From: Vibrio sp. RE88
GTDB taxonomy: Bacteria; Pseudomonadota; Gammaproteobacteria; Enterobacterales; Vibrionaceae
NCBI RefSeq assembly: GCF_013113835.1
Contig: NZ_VTYQ01000005.1
Coordinates: 124,001 to 188,000 of the forward strand
DNA length: 64,000 nucleotides
Reading direction: 5' to 3'
The notes under the pieces are model-generated. The model had not been told where the DNA came from. It did not search any database and saw only the letters and a program-made list of their open reading frames with translations. Numbering within the stretch: the stretch's first letter is position 1; every line of letters begins with the position of its first letter. A program made the translations under genes and the position numbers. Positions 34,555 to 46,193 of this stretch are shown piece by piece.

Positions 34555-35481
34555 TTAGAGGCAAGATAAGCCCTCGTTTCTTTTCGTCAGACTGTGGTAA
34601 GCCTTCATTCGGTTTTCCATTTGAACATATCGCACTGGAGGGTCGAGAACCTCTAGCTGGTAATCTCGGCTATCAGAGATAACATCGCCTGTCGGCGTAA
34701 TCACAACAACACGTAAATCCGGCTTTCTAGAGAGAATCGACGCTTTGGTCCCTAATCCGTCTTCAATATGAAACTTACCGGCGATATGGATGATCTGTTT
34801 GGCAGGGTTCTGCTCCAGATAGCGAGTTATACTTTCTGCCATGGTTTCATCCCAAGTCACCTGAGCGGCAAACTGTTTTTCTGTCTGTTCAGGTTTGCCA
34901 TGGTGCATCGAAGCCATGAATTTATCTTTGTATGGGCTCGATGCGACATTCACTTTCTCGGCAACATTCGCGCGTTGCTCCGGGGCAAGTTTATCGAGGT
35001 AACCAATCCCTTGCCGCCCAATGCAGCGGACGATGGGTTTCGGTGCATTTGCCGCGATAACATCGATCTGATTGGCTTTGGCTAGTTCGACTAGCGCGCG
35101 ATAGTCACTTTCGTAGTTTGGCCAAGCGCTGGCGTTTTTAATCAGCGTTTGCTCCCCAATTTCACCAGCCAGGTATTGATTGACGATATCTTGGCTGTCA
35201 CGTGAGAATTGCTCCATAGAGACAGCCACATTATGGCCTTGTGAAATAAGCGCTTTGACTAAGTCGGCTTGAAAGCGATGAACACCGGAATGGGTATGCC
35301 ATTCACCCACCAAAATGACGTCAGCATTTTGAATGTCTTCAGGAAGACTGGTTAGGGAAACGGCTTTAGCGTCTGGGGTGAAGAGTTGATAGTCGTAGAA
35401 ACTGGTGACTTCTTGATGAGGAGCAGTGGAACAAGCTGACAAAGTCAGACAAGCCAAAGATACAGTGAGAAGCTTACGCAT
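34555..35481 (-). CDS. chaN: ChaN family lipoprotein (heme/iron related)
   Basis: A 308-residue lipoprotein with signal peptide and lipobox LSAC (Cys 17). The DUF399/ChaN domain is marked by ILVGEWHTHSGVHRFQADL near residues 55-73, SMEQFSRD and IAGKFHIEDGLG. Campylobacter ChaN binds heme and is iron regulated; the same is inferred here. GGAGG lies 6 bp before the ATG. A Fur-box-like sequence 63-77 bp upstream supports iron control. Probably anchored to the periplasmic face of a membrane. Confidence 0.87.
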   Translation of the reverse strand: MRKLLTVSLACLTLSACSTAPHQEVTSFYDYQLFTPDAKAVSLTSLPEDIQNADVILVGEWHTHSGVHRFQADLVKALISQGHNVAVSMEQFSRDSQDIVNQYLAGEIGEQTLIKNASAWPNYESDYRALVELAKANQIDVIAANAPKPIVRCIGRQGIGYLDKLAPEQRANVAEKVNVASSPYKDKFMASMHHGKPEQTEKQFAAQVTWDETMAESITRYLEQNPAKQIIHIAGKFHIEDGLGTKASILSRKPDLRVVVITPTGDVISDSRDYQLEVLDPPVRYVQMENRMKAYHSLTKRNEGLSCL

Positions 35482-35533
35482 GAAATGCCTCCAAAATATG
35501 ATGCGAGCATACTAATGGAGGCAGGAGGATAAC

Positions 35534-36388
35534 TCAATCTAAATGAGAATTATTATCTATATTCGAATTTGATTGCTTACGATAGATACGAATCATGAAA
35601 TCTGCCTCGCATTCAAATAACTTAGCTGATTTCAGACAATCGCGCAGTTCCTCATTCGCTTTCCACGCAAAAGGTGTCATTTGGAGCAGGTCATGTGCAT
35701 CACCATTTTTCAAAGGCATGGTATAGGTGAGCTTGAGTGTTTCTTCAAGACTAAATCCATCAATGGTTTCTGCTTCTTCGCTATGTAATCTGACGTCTTG
35801 ATAGATGCGCTCTCGGAGTTGGTATAGGTGACGACCCGCAGGTGTAACTGTGATGACCACACCATTGTCATTCACGACTCGTGCTAACTCTTCTGCTTTA
35901 CAAGGTGCATAGATACGTAGCACGGCGTCAAGGCTGTTGCCTGAAAAAGGCAGGCGAGTACTCGATGCTACGCTAAATGAACAGTTGGTATAACGTTTAG
36001 ACGCATAGCGAATAGCCACTTTGGATATGTCGAGACCATAAGTCACCGCTTTTGCGTGTTGTGTTGAAAGCTGTGTCGCGATCTCCGTGGTGTAATATCC
36101 CTCACCACAGCCAATATCAAGTAACTGGTGCTGAGTACCTTCAAGGTATTTAGCACAGACCTGAGCCACTTTCTCTTTCATCGGGCGATAGTAGTCTTTC
36201 TCTAAAAAGCGACGGCGGGCTTGCATCATCTCTTTGTTATCACCCGGATCCTTAGAACGCTTATGCTGAACTGGCATCAAGTTGACGTAGCCTTCTTTGG
36301 CTAAGTCAAAAGCATGGTTGTTCTCACAGCGATAGGTGCGGTCTGTGAGTGACAGGCTTTGATGACATAAAGGGCAGGTATAAGACAT
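35534..36388 (-). CDS. rlmA: 23S rRNA (guanine-745-N1)-methyltransferase RlmA
   Basis: A 284-residue enzyme that methylates G745 of 23S rRNA using SAM. An N-terminal zinc finger (CPLC at 5-8, CENNH at 21-25) is followed by the diagnostic KEGYVNLMPVQHKRSKDPGD, then the methyltransferase domain with motif I LLDIGCGEGYYTTEI, ASSTRLPFS and RIYAPCKAEEL. Very similar throughout to E. coli RlmA (RrmA). The 3' end overlaps the Fur-like box of chaN, whose start is 52 bp downstream. Confidence 0.95.
   Translation of the reverse strand: MSYTCPLCHQSLSLTDRTYRCENNHAFDLAKEGYVNLMPVQHKRSKDPGDNKEMMQARRRFLEKDYYRPMKEKVAQVCAKYLEGTQHQLLDIGCGEGYYTTEIATQLSTQHAKAVTYGLDISKVAIRYASKRYTNCSFSVASSTRLPFSGNSLDAVLRIYAPCKAEELARVVNDNGVVITVTPAGRHLYQLRERIYQDVRLHSEEAETIDGFSLEETLKLTYTMPLKNGDAHDLLQMTPFAWKANEELRDCLKSAKLFECEADFMIRIYRKQSNSNIDNNSHLD
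35544..35558. promoter_or_regulatory. Fur box (7-1-7 inverted repeat) in front of chaN
   Basis: TGAGAAT-T-ATTATCT matches the Fur 7-1-7 motif TGATAATNATTATCA at 12 of 14 fixed positions. It lies inside the last codons of rlmA and 63-77 bp upstream of the chaN start, suggesting that chaN has its own iron-repressed promoter. Confidence 0.6.
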
Positions 36389-36471
36389 AACGATCTCAGG
36401 ATGACAAAATGAGCGCGAATTCTAACAGGAACCGTATTTTCAGACTAGCATGGGAAAGGCGGCATAGCGGT

Positions 36472-36500
36472 AAAAAGGGCAGAAAATTCCTGCCCGTTTT
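36472..36500 (-). terminator. terminator after the chemoreceptor gene
   Basis: GGGCAG/CTGCCC stem with 7-nt loop and T-rich flanks on both strands; lies just past the stop of the minus-strand chemoreceptor gene. Confidence 0.75.
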
Positions 36501-36507
36501 TATCGTA

Positions 36508-38544
36508 TTAATGGAAGAAGTCGACTTGTTGTTTCAACGAACCAGCTTGAGTTTGTAGCTCTTCGGCACTTTGAGTGGTCTTAGCACTGGTTGCGCGGCT
36601 TTCTCGGTTCAATTCACTGATTGAATTGGCATTAGAAGCAATCTCCTGCGACACATTCGCCTGCTCTTCAGAAGTAGCGGCTATGGTGTCAGCCTGAGTG
36701 GCAATGGACTGCACTTGTGACGCGATGGCCTCCAAGGCTGAACCTGCTTCTTGGGCTTTATCTAACACCTGATTGGCATTGCTTTGGCTCTGAGTCATCA
36801 GATTCACGGCGTTGCCTGTAGAGGTTTTCAGCTTCTCGATGATCGATACCACATCCTGAACAGACGTCTGTGTACGATGCGCTAAGGTACGGACTTCATC
36901 GGCTACCACGGCAAAGCCACGGCCTTGCTCTCCTGCACGCGCTGCTTCAATCGCAGCATTCAGAGCGAGCAGGTTGGTTTGCTCGGCGATTTCATCAATC
37001 ATCTTAGTGACGGTCTGGATAGCTTCACTGTCTTTGTTGACCTGCTCAATGGCCTGCGCGGAATTATCTAGCTGATTGTTGAGCTGCGCGACATCAATAC
37101 AAACCCCTTCGACTTTTTCCAGCCCCGATTGACTGTCTTCGTTGGTGAGACGGACGTTTTCAGCAATCGCTTCTACTTGCTCGGCAACCGATTGTGCCGA
37201 AGAGGCCATTTCTTCAATAGCGGTTGCGACTTGCTCAACCTGTTGCTGCTGTAGATCCGACTGGCTGAGATTCTGATTGGCATCCTGCGAGACACTACGC
37301 GACGCGTCCTGAACTGCGTCACTTGTAGAACGGATCTCGCTGACCAAGGAGTTCAATTGCCCTGCCATATTGGCGACGCCATTATTCAGGTTAATGATTT
37401 CATTCTTAGATGTTTTGCCTGTTGCTGGGATATCTAGGCTTACTTCACCTTTAGCTAGGCGAGACATATAGCCGTTCAGTACCGTTAGTGGTTTGAGGTT
37501 ACGGTTAAGGAAAATGGTCAAAATGATGAAAGTGGCAATCGCCACTACCGTCGCAATGGTAATGATCAGCTTGAGCAAGGTGTCACTGCCTTTAGTGACT
37601 TCTTTGATGAACGTCCCCCCAAGCAGCTTCCAGTTCCAACCAGGTACTTCTGTGTAGACTAGATATTTCTCTCCAACTGTGCCCTGATATTCGTATGGGT
37701 AACGGATCAGGCCACTTTTTTGTTCGAAAATCTGATGAAAAGGTTTATTGCCATTGTAGTCGGCGACATCGATGATGGGCGGTGCGTTTTCATCATGAAT
37801 TGGGTGCAATAGGTAGCGACCCAAATTGTCCTCTCGGTTATCAACCACAATGCTATAACCTGTGTCGCCCCATTTTATTGAACGTAATGATTCAAATAGA
37901 TCTTGAGTCGCTTGTTCGACTGGTAAGCCAATAAAGGTCACGCCGGTCACCTTGCCCTGATAGTCTTTGAGGGGGGCGTAATAGGTAATGTAGTTTTCGC
38001 CAAAAAGCTTAACTTGAGCGTAGTAAGGCTGGCCGCTCATAAGTTTGTTGTAGCCCGGATGATTTTTACCTAATGTTGTGCCAACCACACGATTACCTGA
38101 TGGATCTTTGAGTGAGGTTGAGACACGAATAAAGTCGCCATCTAACGGAGCAAATAGCGTGGCTACTGCCCCTGTATCACGGGTAAAACTATCAACCAGC
38201 TTTTCATCATTGATGAGGCTCTCACCATATTGAGTCACATTTAGAACCTGTTTACCATTGAAGTCGACCGTATAGTCTTCTACGTAAACGCCAGCCAGAT
38301 AACCGTTTCTAAAGGTGGATTCCAAAACTTTTGCGGTATGAAGGTAAGCGTTAAATTGCCCAGCAATGGTCATTGCCATGGCTTCTACCTCTGACTGGTG
38401 TCCTTTTAGTGTGGTATCAAGGAGCACTTTCGAGGCGTTACGGTAAACGAGGGTTGCAGTCCCGACAAATGAGACCAGCAAGCAAAGCAGTATCACCAAC
38501 TTTAATTGAAAGCCAACGCTTTGATTTTTGAATTTCTCGAACAT
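36508..38544 (-). CDS. transmembrane methyl-accepting chemotaxis protein (Cache)
   Basis: A 678-residue chemoreceptor. N-terminal membrane helix (about 12-32), a 280-residue periplasmic region with Cache-type motifs ([22 protein letters not shown] pattern around 124-141, then [29 protein letters not shown]), a second helix near 328-348, HAMP ([17 protein letters not shown]) and the signalling domain with tip [20 protein letters not shown]. The Cache3-Cache2 arrangement is seen in several Vibrio receptors. No CheR-tethering pentapeptide: ends QVDFFH. Ligand unknown. Monocistronic. Confidence 0.9.
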   Translation of the reverse strand: MFEKFKNQSVGFQLKLVILLCLLVSFVGTATLVYRNASKVLLDTTLKGHQSEVEAMAMTIAGQFNAYLHTAKVLESTFRNGYLAGVYVEDYTVDFNGKQVLNVTQYGESLINDEKLVDSFTRDTGAVATLFAPLDGDFIRVSTSLKDPSGNRVVGTTLGKNHPGYNKLMSGQPYYAQVKLFGENYITYYAPLKDYQGKVTGVTFIGLPVEQATQDLFESLRSIKWGDTGYSIVVDNREDNLGRYLLHPIHDENAPPIIDVADYNGNKPFHQIFEQKSGLIRYPYEYQGTVGEKYLVYTEVPGWNWKLLGGTFIKEVTKGSDTLLKLIITIATVVAIATFIILTIFLNRNLKPLTVLNGYMSRLAKGEVSLDIPATGKTSKNEIINLNNGVANMAGQLNSLVSEIRSTSDAVQDASRSVSQDANQNLSQSDLQQQQVEQVATAIEEMASSAQSVAEQVEAIAENVRLTNEDSQSGLEKVEGVCIDVAQLNNQLDNSAQAIEQVNKDSEAIQTVTKMIDEIAEQTNLLALNAAIEAARAGEQGRGFAVVADEVRTLAHRTQTSVQDVVSIIEKLKTSTGNAVNLMTQSQSNANQVLDKAQEAGSALEAIASQVQSIATQADTIAATSEEQANVSQEIASNANSISELNRESRATSAKTTQSAEELQTQAGSLKQQVDFFH

Positions 38545-38786
38545 TTTTTAATTATCCTGTCTTTGTAGACGAGTCTTATCGCTGAAAAATAGAGCTCTGA
38601 TTAGTAAATTCAAAGCAATAATAACGACTTATCAATTTTGTGAAATTGATTCTTATTAATTATTTAAACAATAAGCAAGTCAAAAAATGTGTTTGTACAG
38701 CGTGTGTAGAGTAAAAGACCTGATTCGACTTAGAATAATTTCGATGGAAGGGTAATGCAGGCGCAGAGGCCTGCAGTCAATCAGTG

Positions 38787-39671
38787 TTATTGAGCGGAAA
38801 TAGAGGTGATAAGTTGATGTGATTCACCGGGTTGAAGTGTTTTTCCTAGATCAATACTTGGTGCATGGAGGGTTGACTCTACACACATCATCGTCAGATA
38901 GCCGTCATTGGTCATATCGGACATAGATTCGGCACCTTGCGCCCACGGGTTCCACAACACGGCGGAGTTGTGGCCTTGGTTCTCAATGGTTAACGAACGC
39001 TGGTAGCTTTGATCTTGTATCCTAATTTGTGCTTCAGGTTTGGTGTACACGCGGTCAATAGTATCCGTCAGTGTTAATACATCGCCTCCTTGGCACAGTT
39101 TTGCGTCTTGCAAGCTGTCTATGTATTCAGGCCCCATGCCTGTGGTCGTGACGGTACGGATATCACTCACATTCAGGTAGGAGTGTAATGCCCCTGAAAA
39201 TACCCAGGGTGTCGTATCAGTATTGGTGACGTCGAGCGTTACTTTAAGTTCACTGCCGACTTCGATGATTAAGCGTGCGTCAAATTGATGTGGCCAAATC
39301 GATAGTGTTTGCTCTGAAGGCTTCAAGCCGATCTCAATCACAACCCCTTGTTCATTTTCACGATGCTGGAGCAATGACCACTCACTGGTACGGGCAAAGC
39401 CATGTGCAGGTGCAGCAATGCGGCCAAACCAAGGCCAGCAAATTGGAATGCCACCACGAAGCGCTGCTTTGCCATCGAAAATGGCGCTGTCGCTCATCCA
39501 AATCAGGTCTTCTTGACCCGCAGGTGTAAACGATACGACATGGCCGCCGTGTAGCGCGATGCCTGCCATTGCTTTGTCGTGAATCACGCGGACGACTTTA
39601 ACCTGTTCAACCTCAACGATAGTGACGTTGTCAGATAACACGGTCAGTGCTGGGAGAGTTTTTAAATCCAT
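38787..39671 (-). CDS. yeaD: D-hexose-6-phosphate mutarotase
   Basis: A 294-residue galactose-mutarotase-fold protein. GGIPICWPWFG and PAHGFARTSEWSLLQ (catalytic His) and CVESTLHAPSI (catalytic Glu) are conserved; expected to interconvert alpha and beta glucose-6-phosphate. It follows gapA on the same strand, as yeaD follows gapA in E. coli. A terminator separates them, so expression may be mainly partial read-through. Confidence 0.92.
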   Translation of the reverse strand: MDLKTLPALTVLSDNVTIVEVEQVKVVRVIHDKAMAGIALHGGHVVSFTPAGQEDLIWMSDSAIFDGKAALRGGIPICWPWFGRIAAPAHGFARTSEWSLLQHRENEQGVVIEIGLKPSEQTLSIWPHQFDARLIIEVGSELKVTLDVTNTDTTPWVFSGALHSYLNVSDIRTVTTTGMGPEYIDSLQDAKLCQGGDVLTLTDTIDRVYTKPEAQIRIQDQSYQRSLTIENQGHNSAVLWNPWAQGAESMSDMTNDGYLTMMCVESTLHAPSIDLGKTLQPGESHQLITSISAQ

Positions 39672-39762
39672 GTGTTATTTCCTATAGCTGGGGGAGAGCG
39701 TTGTCGATACTTGTAGAACAGATGCTATATCGATTCTGTATTCTCGCAAATTCCAGATACAA

Positions 39763-39790
39763 AAAAGGCGACTCTAGAGCCGCCTTTTCT
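39763..39790 (-). terminator. terminator between gapA and yeaD
   Basis: AAAAGGCG/CGCCTTTT stem enclosing the palindrome CTCTAGAG, with T-rich tail on the minus strand; sits 36 bp after gapA and ahead of yeaD. Confidence 0.75.
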
Positions 39791-39825
39791 TTAACGAAGT
39801 TATTCGCTAATTGCTAACTATCTAA

Positions 39826-41156
<1,331 letters not shown>

Positions 41157-41561
41157 GTGGAACAGGATAACAAAAAAGTCATCAAACCAGATGAATACTG
41201 GCGTGAACAACTGTCTGAAGAAGAATATCGAGTATGTCGAGAGCAGGGAACAGAAGCTCCGTTTACAGGTAAGTTACTGCATAATAAGAAAACAGGGGTA
41301 TATTCTTGTACTTGCTGTCAGGCCCCTCTGTTTCAATCAGATAACAAGTATGATTCAGGCTGTGGTTGGCCGAGTTTTGATGCCCCTATCAATGATCAGG
41401 CTATTCGTTATTTAGAAGATCTAAGTCACGGAATGGTGAGAACAGAGATCAGATGTGCAACTTGTGATAGCCACTTAGGTCACGTTTTTCCAGATGGACC
41501 TAAGACAACAGGCGAAAGATTTTGTGTAAATTCTGTGTCGTTAATTTTCAACAATTCATAA
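41157..41561 (+). CDS. msrB: peptide-methionine (R)-S-oxide reductase
   Basis: A 134-residue repair enzyme. Two zinc-binding CxxC pairs (CTCC and CATC, about 51-54 and 97-101), the substrate pocket motif [23 protein letters not shown], and catalytic Cys in RFCVNSVSL. It reduces methionine-R-sulfoxide using thioredoxin. GTG start at 41157; CGGAG is 11 bp upstream. Divergent from gapA as in E. coli (yeaA/msrB). Confidence 0.95.
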   Translation: MEQDNKKVIKPDEYWREQLSEEEYRVCREQGTEAPFTGKLLHNKKTGVYSCTCCQAPLFQSDNKYDSGCGWPSFDAPINDQAIRYLEDLSHGMVRTEIRCATCDSHLGHVFPDGPKTTGERFCVNSVSLIFNNS

Positions 41562-41564
41562 AAA

Positions 41565-41585
41565 AGCGGTGATTAAATCACCGCT
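41565..41585. terminator. hairpin between msrB and DUF2989 gene
   Basis: AGCGGTGATT/AATCACCGCT stem with a tight loop; A-run before it gives T-run on the minus strand, so it may serve both convergent genes. Confidence 0.6.
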
Positions 41586-41614
41586 CATTGTTTAATCCTT
41601 TCAAATTGACAACA

Positions 41615-42436
41615 CTAATTGAAGCTTGGAACCATGTTGCGTTGATAAGTGCCGCTATCTAGTGCGCTTTCGACATCATCGGCAATACCATCAAGCTGCT
41701 TATACTTGTCCTTACTGAAGCCATAAAGAATCTGCATTTCCTGCTCTGAGCCAATAATCGGTACTTCAAAGTGATTGGCGACCATTGCCCAGATGTAAGC
41801 TTGTTCTTTGCGATTCAGTTGATAGGTAATACTGGCAAGGGTTTTGAAAATTTCCGTGTTGAGGTTCTTACCTTTACTCAGCTCGAGTGATTTGTTGAGC
41901 AGGTTTATGGTTTTCTCCAGATCGCGGCTGGTATAGAAAGTGGCCAGTGCATACTGCATTTCTGGCGTGTCTAAAGCGGGTGTGCCTTCGAGTTGGAGGA
42001 AGCTTCTTTGTGCTTCATCATCGCCAGTTTGGCTCCATAGGAAATAGAGTGATTCTGGTGAAGAAGATTGACGAATCCGCTCAACTAACTTTTCTAAATC
42101 TTCCCCCGAGTTAATCAAGGCGTTAAATCGGCGCTCCTTGAGCCCAGCTTGCTCAATCGGTTGGATTTGCGATGCCAATTCTAGACATTTCTTATAGGCG
42201 GCTAGAAAGTGGTATTCATCAATAATATTGCTGTCGGTCGGCTGTTTAAGAACTTCATAACGATGCCAAATCAAATCGGTTCTAGGAACTCGGCATTGAC
42301 CATCGTTCATATTAAGCCGTTCACATTGTAAGCTAGGGTTATCAGCGCACAGTTTGTCGGTGTTCTGACGGTTTTCGAAACACCCTGATAACGCAATAGC
42401 CAGACTGAAGATTAGTAGTGCTTTTATATGATTCAT
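41615..42436 (-). CDS. DUF2989 family lipoprotein
   Basis: A 273-residue lipoprotein with signal peptide and lipobox LSGC (Cys 19). Two conserved Cys-containing segments follow (DKLCADNPSLQCERL, DGQCRVP). The remainder is helical with TPR-like spacing (DTPEMQYALATFYTSRDLEKTINLLNKSLEL) and probably forms a scaffold. Resembles the DUF2989 family of vibrios and shewanellae, of unknown function. Single gene. Confidence 0.72.
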   Translation of the reverse strand: MNHIKALLIFSLAIALSGCFENRQNTDKLCADNPSLQCERLNMNDGQCRVPRTDLIWHRYEVLKQPTDSNIIDEYHFLAAYKKCLELASQIQPIEQAGLKERRFNALINSGEDLEKLVERIRQSSSPESLYFLWSQTGDDEAQRSFLQLEGTPALDTPEMQYALATFYTSRDLEKTINLLNKSLELSKGKNLNTEIFKTLASITYQLNRKEQAYIWAMVANHFEVPIIGSEQEMQILYGFSKDKYKQLDGIADDVESALDSGTYQRNMVPSFN

Positions 42437-42543
42437 ATTTTGATTTGCTTGTGATCCGTTACACTTATTCTTAGGTGCAATCTTGACTCAGAATGCCAGC
42501 CAGTTATGTTCTTTCCATCTCAGTTACAACTTAAGGATAGACC

Positions 42544-42831
42544 ATGGACGCAGAGCAGTTAATTAATGCCATTACACCAGAGGCATACGAGCGTCTACTC
42601 TATGCTGTAGAAACGGGGAAGTGGCCTGAGGGTACACCACTTTCTCAAGAGCAGCGAGATTCGTGTATGCAAGCTGTGATGTTGTATCAATCTAAGCATA
42701 ATGCAGAAGCGCAACATATGACAGTGGCCCAAGGGGGCGAGATCAGTTTTAAGTCAAAAGCGGAACTGAAAAAGCAATTCAAGCAAGATCAACAAGATAT
42801 TGTGAGAGTTAACCCAAATAAAGACGTTTAG
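42544..42831 (+). CDS. yeaC: YeaC family protein (DUF1315)
   Basis: A 95-residue soluble protein. LINAITPEAYERLLYAVETG and KWPEGTPLSQEQRDSC match YeaC/DUF1315. In E. coli yeaC lies in the same gapA-msrB neighbourhood, supporting the call. Function unknown. Confidence 0.88.
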   Translation: MDAEQLINAITPEAYERLLYAVETGKWPEGTPLSQEQRDSCMQAVMLYQSKHNAEAQHMTVAQGGEISFKSKAELKKQFKQDQQDIVRVNPNKDV

Positions 42832-42854
42832 TACTCTATTAAGCTCAGAAACTA

Positions 42855-42882
42855 AAAAGCAGGATATTCATCCTGCTTTTTT
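42855..42882. terminator. bidirectional terminator between yeaC and ychJ
   Basis: AAAAGCAGGAT/ATCCTGCTTTT with ATTC loop and T-runs on both strands. Confidence 0.9.
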
Positions 42883-42897
42883 GCTATCTAGCGGTAG

Positions 42898-43392
42898 TCA
42901 ACCGCAGCATTTCTTAAACTTTTTACCGCTACCACAGATGCAAGGATCGTTTCGGCCGACTTTAAGGTTTTTTACCGTTTGATTAAGCCGTGGATCGATG
43001 TCTGGTTGCGGAAAGGTGCCATCAATGTAGTACCATAGCCCATTTTCTCTCACAAAGCGTGAGCGCTCTTCGAGACAGTGCTGCTCACTCTCTTCATTGA
43101 AATAGGCCTTGAAGGTGACAAAGCCTTCGTCTGCATCGCTGCCTGCTTCAGTGCTGATGACTTCCAGCTTGCACCAATCGCTTTCAACCGACTGTTGAAT
43201 CCCTTCAAGTTGTTCACTGGCGTGACAACTTGGGTGGTAAGTATCCACGACATAATCGACCAGACGTTTAACGTGCGCGCTATAGCGGGAGCGCATTAAC
43301 TTTTCAGGCGTTGTGGCTTTAGAATGATCGAGGTGAATTGGCTCACAGCATTCGCTGTAGCTTTTTGCTGTACCACAAGGGCAGTGTTGCAT
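42898..43392 (-). CDS. ychJ: YchJ family protein with SEC-C motif
   Basis: A 164-residue protein. [13 protein letters not shown] at the N-terminus and [17 protein letters not shown] at the C-terminus are two SEC-C-type zinc motifs flanking an NTF2-like domain ([22 protein letters not shown]). YchJ has the same architecture. Function is not established; SEC-C motifs often mediate protein contacts. It is 18 bp downstream of the EAL-HDOD gene on the same strand, possibly co-transcribed. Confidence 0.9.
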   Translation of the reverse strand: MQHCPCGTAKSYSECCEPIHLDHSKATTPEKLMRSRYSAHVKRLVDYVVDTYHPSCHASEQLEGIQQSVESDWCKLEVISTEAGSDADEGFVTFKAYFNEESEQHCLEERSRFVRENGLWYYIDGTFPQPDIDPRLNQTVKNLKVGRNDPCICGSGKKFKKCCG

Positions 43393-43410
43393 GATGGCTC
43401 CAATGAAACG

Positions 43411-44628
43411 CTATTTCGTTGACACTGAGAGAAGGTCTGCTGTCCACTTAACGGACTCGTCATAGCATTCACTCAAATCCTGTGGATTCAAGCCTAAAGA
43501 CTCGCATTGATTGGATACCTCTTCCCATTCAGCTAACTCATACGCTTCGGTTAACATGAGAATGCTGCCTAGTATGCCTTCATTTTGTGTCAATGCTAGC
43601 TTTACGGCTTCTTCAACAGGGATTTCATTCACTATCAGCTCCAACGGCTTGTCTAGAAGGCTGTCTAATAGTGAGAACATACCGGTTAGAAAAGCCTGTC
43701 CGGATTCAAGCTCTACTTGGAGTTTCGCGCCGATCAGTTCACAGAAGCGAGCGCGTTGAATAGACAGCCCGTACAGGTAGTCGGGTTTGCTATCCTGAGT
43801 CGATGCCAGCGAGACTAAAGAAATGAATTTACGCAACTTGTCTTCACCAAGGTAAACCAACGCTTGGTGGAAAGACTGAATTTGTGTCTGTACGATGGCT
43901 GAGGAATTGACAAAAGTCAGGAGTTTATAGGAAAGCGACAAATCTTTGCTGATCAAAGATTCAATTGCGTTGTAGTCAATGTCCTGTTTTGAAATCTCCG
44001 TCAACAATTGAATTACCGTCATGAACGAAGGTTCCAACGCTTTTTTACTGATCATTTCAGGCTTGCTAAAAAAGTAACCTTGGAAGTATTCAAACCCAGC
44101 TTCTTTCGCTTGTTCAAATTCTTCATAAGTCTCAACTTTTTCGGCAAGGAAACGAATGTTGCTGCCTTCAAGTCGCTTCATGAAGACATGAGCTTTCTCA
44201 ATTGGCACTAACCGGATATCAAACTTAATCAACGCGACATAGGGTAGAAAAGGGCGCCATTCCTTGTTAGGAATAAAATCGTCTAATGCGATGGTATAAC
44301 CTTTGGCGGCCATGTCTCTGATCGCACTAAGCAGCTCTTCGGTTGGAGGGCAATCTTCTAGAATCTCGACGACAAAGTTTTCTGAGGGGAACAACGTTGG
44401 CACTCGATTTAATAGGCTTTGGTACGGGAAGTTAACAAAGCCAAGTTTGTCCCCGAGCGTCTCGTAATGCGTATTAAGGAAGTGATCAGATAATAATCGA
44501 CTGGTGGCTTGTTCCGGATCTACCTCAGGAAAGGTATTTTTAGGACCATCCCTAAAGAGCAGTTCATAGCCAACAGTCTGTTTGTCACTGTTCAGTATCG
44601 GTTGTCTGGCAATATATGAGTTTTTCAA
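43411..44628 (-). CDS. EAL-HDOD signalling protein (CdgJ-like)
   Basis: A 405-residue cytoplasmic protein. The N-terminal half (about 1-200) is an EAL domain with divergent motifs: YELLFRD (EAL), FVNFP, VEILED, ALDDFIP, IKFD, AEKVET, FQGYFF; the key acidic and Lys residues are mostly there but surrounding glycines are lost. The C-terminal half (about 205-400) is an HDOD domain with the usual SLSYKLLTFVNSSA and LGEDKLRKFISLVSLA. Vibrio cholerae CdgJ has this architecture and affects motility and biofilm. Whether this copy degrades c-di-GMP or only binds partners is open. Confidence 0.85.
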   Translation of the reverse strand: MKNSYIARQPILNSDKQTVGYELLFRDGPKNTFPEVDPEQATSRLLSDHFLNTHYETLGDKLGFVNFPYQSLLNRVPTLFPSENFVVEILEDCPPTEELLSAIRDMAAKGYTIALDDFIPNKEWRPFLPYVALIKFDIRLVPIEKAHVFMKRLEGSNIRFLAEKVETYEEFEQAKEAGFEYFQGYFFSKPEMISKKALEPSFMTVIQLLTEISKQDIDYNAIESLISKDLSLSYKLLTFVNSSAIVQTQIQSFHQALVYLGEDKLRKFISLVSLASTQDSKPDYLYGLSIQRARFCELIGAKLQVELESGQAFLTGMFSLLDSLLDKPLELIVNEIPVEEAVKLALTQNEGILGSILMLTEAYELAEWEEVSNQCESLGLNPQDLSECYDESVKWTADLLSVSTK

Positions 44629-44692
44629 AACCTAGTTCCAACGTCTCTTATATTTTTCTGGACCAGCCAAAATCCAATGATTATTGAACCGT

Positions 44693-45439
44693 TTAATCAA
44701 CCTTTTCTTGAGAAGGTTGAAATGGCCTAGCTTCTAACTCGAAGTTATTTTTAGCATAGACCAGAACTGAACCTTGGGTGTACCAATCCCCCAAAACAAT
44801 TCGGGTTTTTTTACGATTGTGCGCGGTGAAGACATGGACATCAGGGCGATGAGTGTGTCCGTGAATCATCAAATCGACGTTATGGTGTGCCATGACCGCT
44901 TCCACTTCCGTTTGTGTCACGTCCATGATGTCGAGTGATTTGGTTTGTTTATCGGTACTAATATCGGACTGAACTTTCGATACGATCTTCTTTTTTATGA
45001 ACATTGGGATGCGATTAAACACCCATTGCAACCAAGGCTGATGCACTTTCTCTCGATACTGGAGATACTTTACGTCTTCAGTACATAGTGTGTCCCCGTG
45101 CAAAACCACGGCTTTTTTCCCGTACAGATCAATCACTGTCTCATCACCCAGTAAGGTGACACCGGTTTGTTTGGCAAAGCGCTTACCGACGAGAAAATCT
45201 CGATTGCCTTGTGTGAAATAACAAGGAATGCCAAGCGAGGTCAGTTGCTTGAATTCGTTACGAATTTGCTTGGCAAAATCTGATCGGTCATCATCGCCAA
45301 TCCAAAACTCGAACAGGTCGCCGAGAACGTACAAGGCGTCAGCATGAATGGCTTCTTCACGCATAAAGCGAATAAAGCAATCAGTGATGTCGGGTGTGGT
45401 AGAGGAGAGATGGAGGTCTGAAATAAATAATGTGGTCAT
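44693..45439 (-). CDS. lpxH: UDP-2,3-diacylglucosamine diphosphatase
   Basis: A 248-residue calcineurin-like phosphoesterase that makes lipid X and UMP in lipid A synthesis. Metal-binding motifs in order: FISDLHL (Asp, His), [29 protein letters not shown] and [12 protein letters not shown]. Downstream of ppiB on the same strand, the usual lpxH-ppiB arrangement beside divergent cysS. Confidence 0.95.
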   Translation of the reverse strand: MTTLFISDLHLSSTTPDITDCFIRFMREEAIHADALYVLGDLFEFWIGDDDRSDFAKQIRNEFKQLTSLGIPCYFTQGNRDFLVGKRFAKQTGVTLLGDETVIDLYGKKAVVLHGDTLCTEDVKYLQYREKVHQPWLQWVFNRIPMFIKKKIVSKVQSDISTDKQTKSLDIMDVTQTEVEAVMAHHNVDLMIHGHTHRPDVHVFTAHNRKKTRIVLGDWYTQGSVLVYAKNNFELEARPFQPSQEKVD

Positions 45440-45463
45440 ATTTTATTAACCTGAAGAAACAAC

Positions 45464-45488
45464 TAGGGAGAGCAAAATGCTCTCCCTA
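45464..45488 (-). terminator. hairpin between ppiB and lpxH
   Basis: A perfect 10-bp AGGGAGAGCA/TGCTCTCCCT stem with AAA loop, 8 bp after the ppiB stop. The T-tail is poor, so it may act as partial terminator or 3'-end stabiliser inside the ppiB-lpxH transcript. Confidence 0.6.
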
Positions 45489-45495
45489 ACAATCA

Positions 45496-45990
45496 TTATT
45501 CTTCGATTGTGGTACCTGTGATGACAACGTCTTCAAGAGGTACGTCTTGGTGCATGCCTTGAGAGCCAGTGCTTACACCTTTAATCTGGTTAACGATATC
45601 CATGCCTTCAACGACTTCAGCGAATACACAGTAACCCCAACCGTCTAGGCTTTCGCTGCGGAAATCTAGGAAAGTGTTGTTGTTCACGTTGATGAAGAAC
45701 TGTGAGCTTGCTGAATGCGGTTCCATGGTACGTGCCATTGCTAGCGTGCCCACTTTGTTGCTCAGGCCATTGTTCGCTTCGTTTTTGATTGGTGCGCGAG
45801 TTGCTTTTTCACGCAGACCAGATTCCATGCCGCCACCTTGGATCATGAAACCGTCGATAACACGGTGGAATAGCGTGTTGTCGTAGAAACCATCACGGCA
45901 GTACTGCAGGAAATTCGCGCATGTTTCTGGTGCTTTCTCTTCGTTTAGCTCAACTTTGATGTCACCAAAATTAGTGTGAAGGGTGATCAT
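45496..45990 (-). CDS. ppiB: cyclophilin-type peptidyl-prolyl isomerase B
   Basis: A 164-residue cytoplasmic cyclophilin (no signal peptide). [22 protein letters not shown] and [15 protein letters not shown] are the conserved active-site parts. It speeds X-Pro isomerisation. Divergent from cysS with a 203-bp spacer; co-directional with lpxH. Confidence 0.96.
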   Translation of the reverse strand: MITLHTNFGDIKVELNEEKAPETCANFLQYCRDGFYDNTLFHRVIDGFMIQGGGMESGLREKATRAPIKNEANNGLSNKVGTLAMARTMEPHSASSQFFINVNNNTFLDFRSESLDGWGYCVFAEVVEGMDIVNQIKGVSTGSQGMHQDVPLEDVVITGTTIEE

Positions 45991-46193
45991 GATGATGTCC
46001 TTTATTTATGACTTTGACTTAAAAACTGAATTCTATATTAACTTTTGCCACTTTTATACGTGAAAAGTGGCTCTCTAGAGGTGAATAATGAGTTTGGTGG
46101 TGGCTTTTTGCACATTTCAGGGATGACCTGAAGGTAAGCATATTGGTATACTGAGCCACTATTTTGTTTCACCTAAATAATTAGATAGAGATC

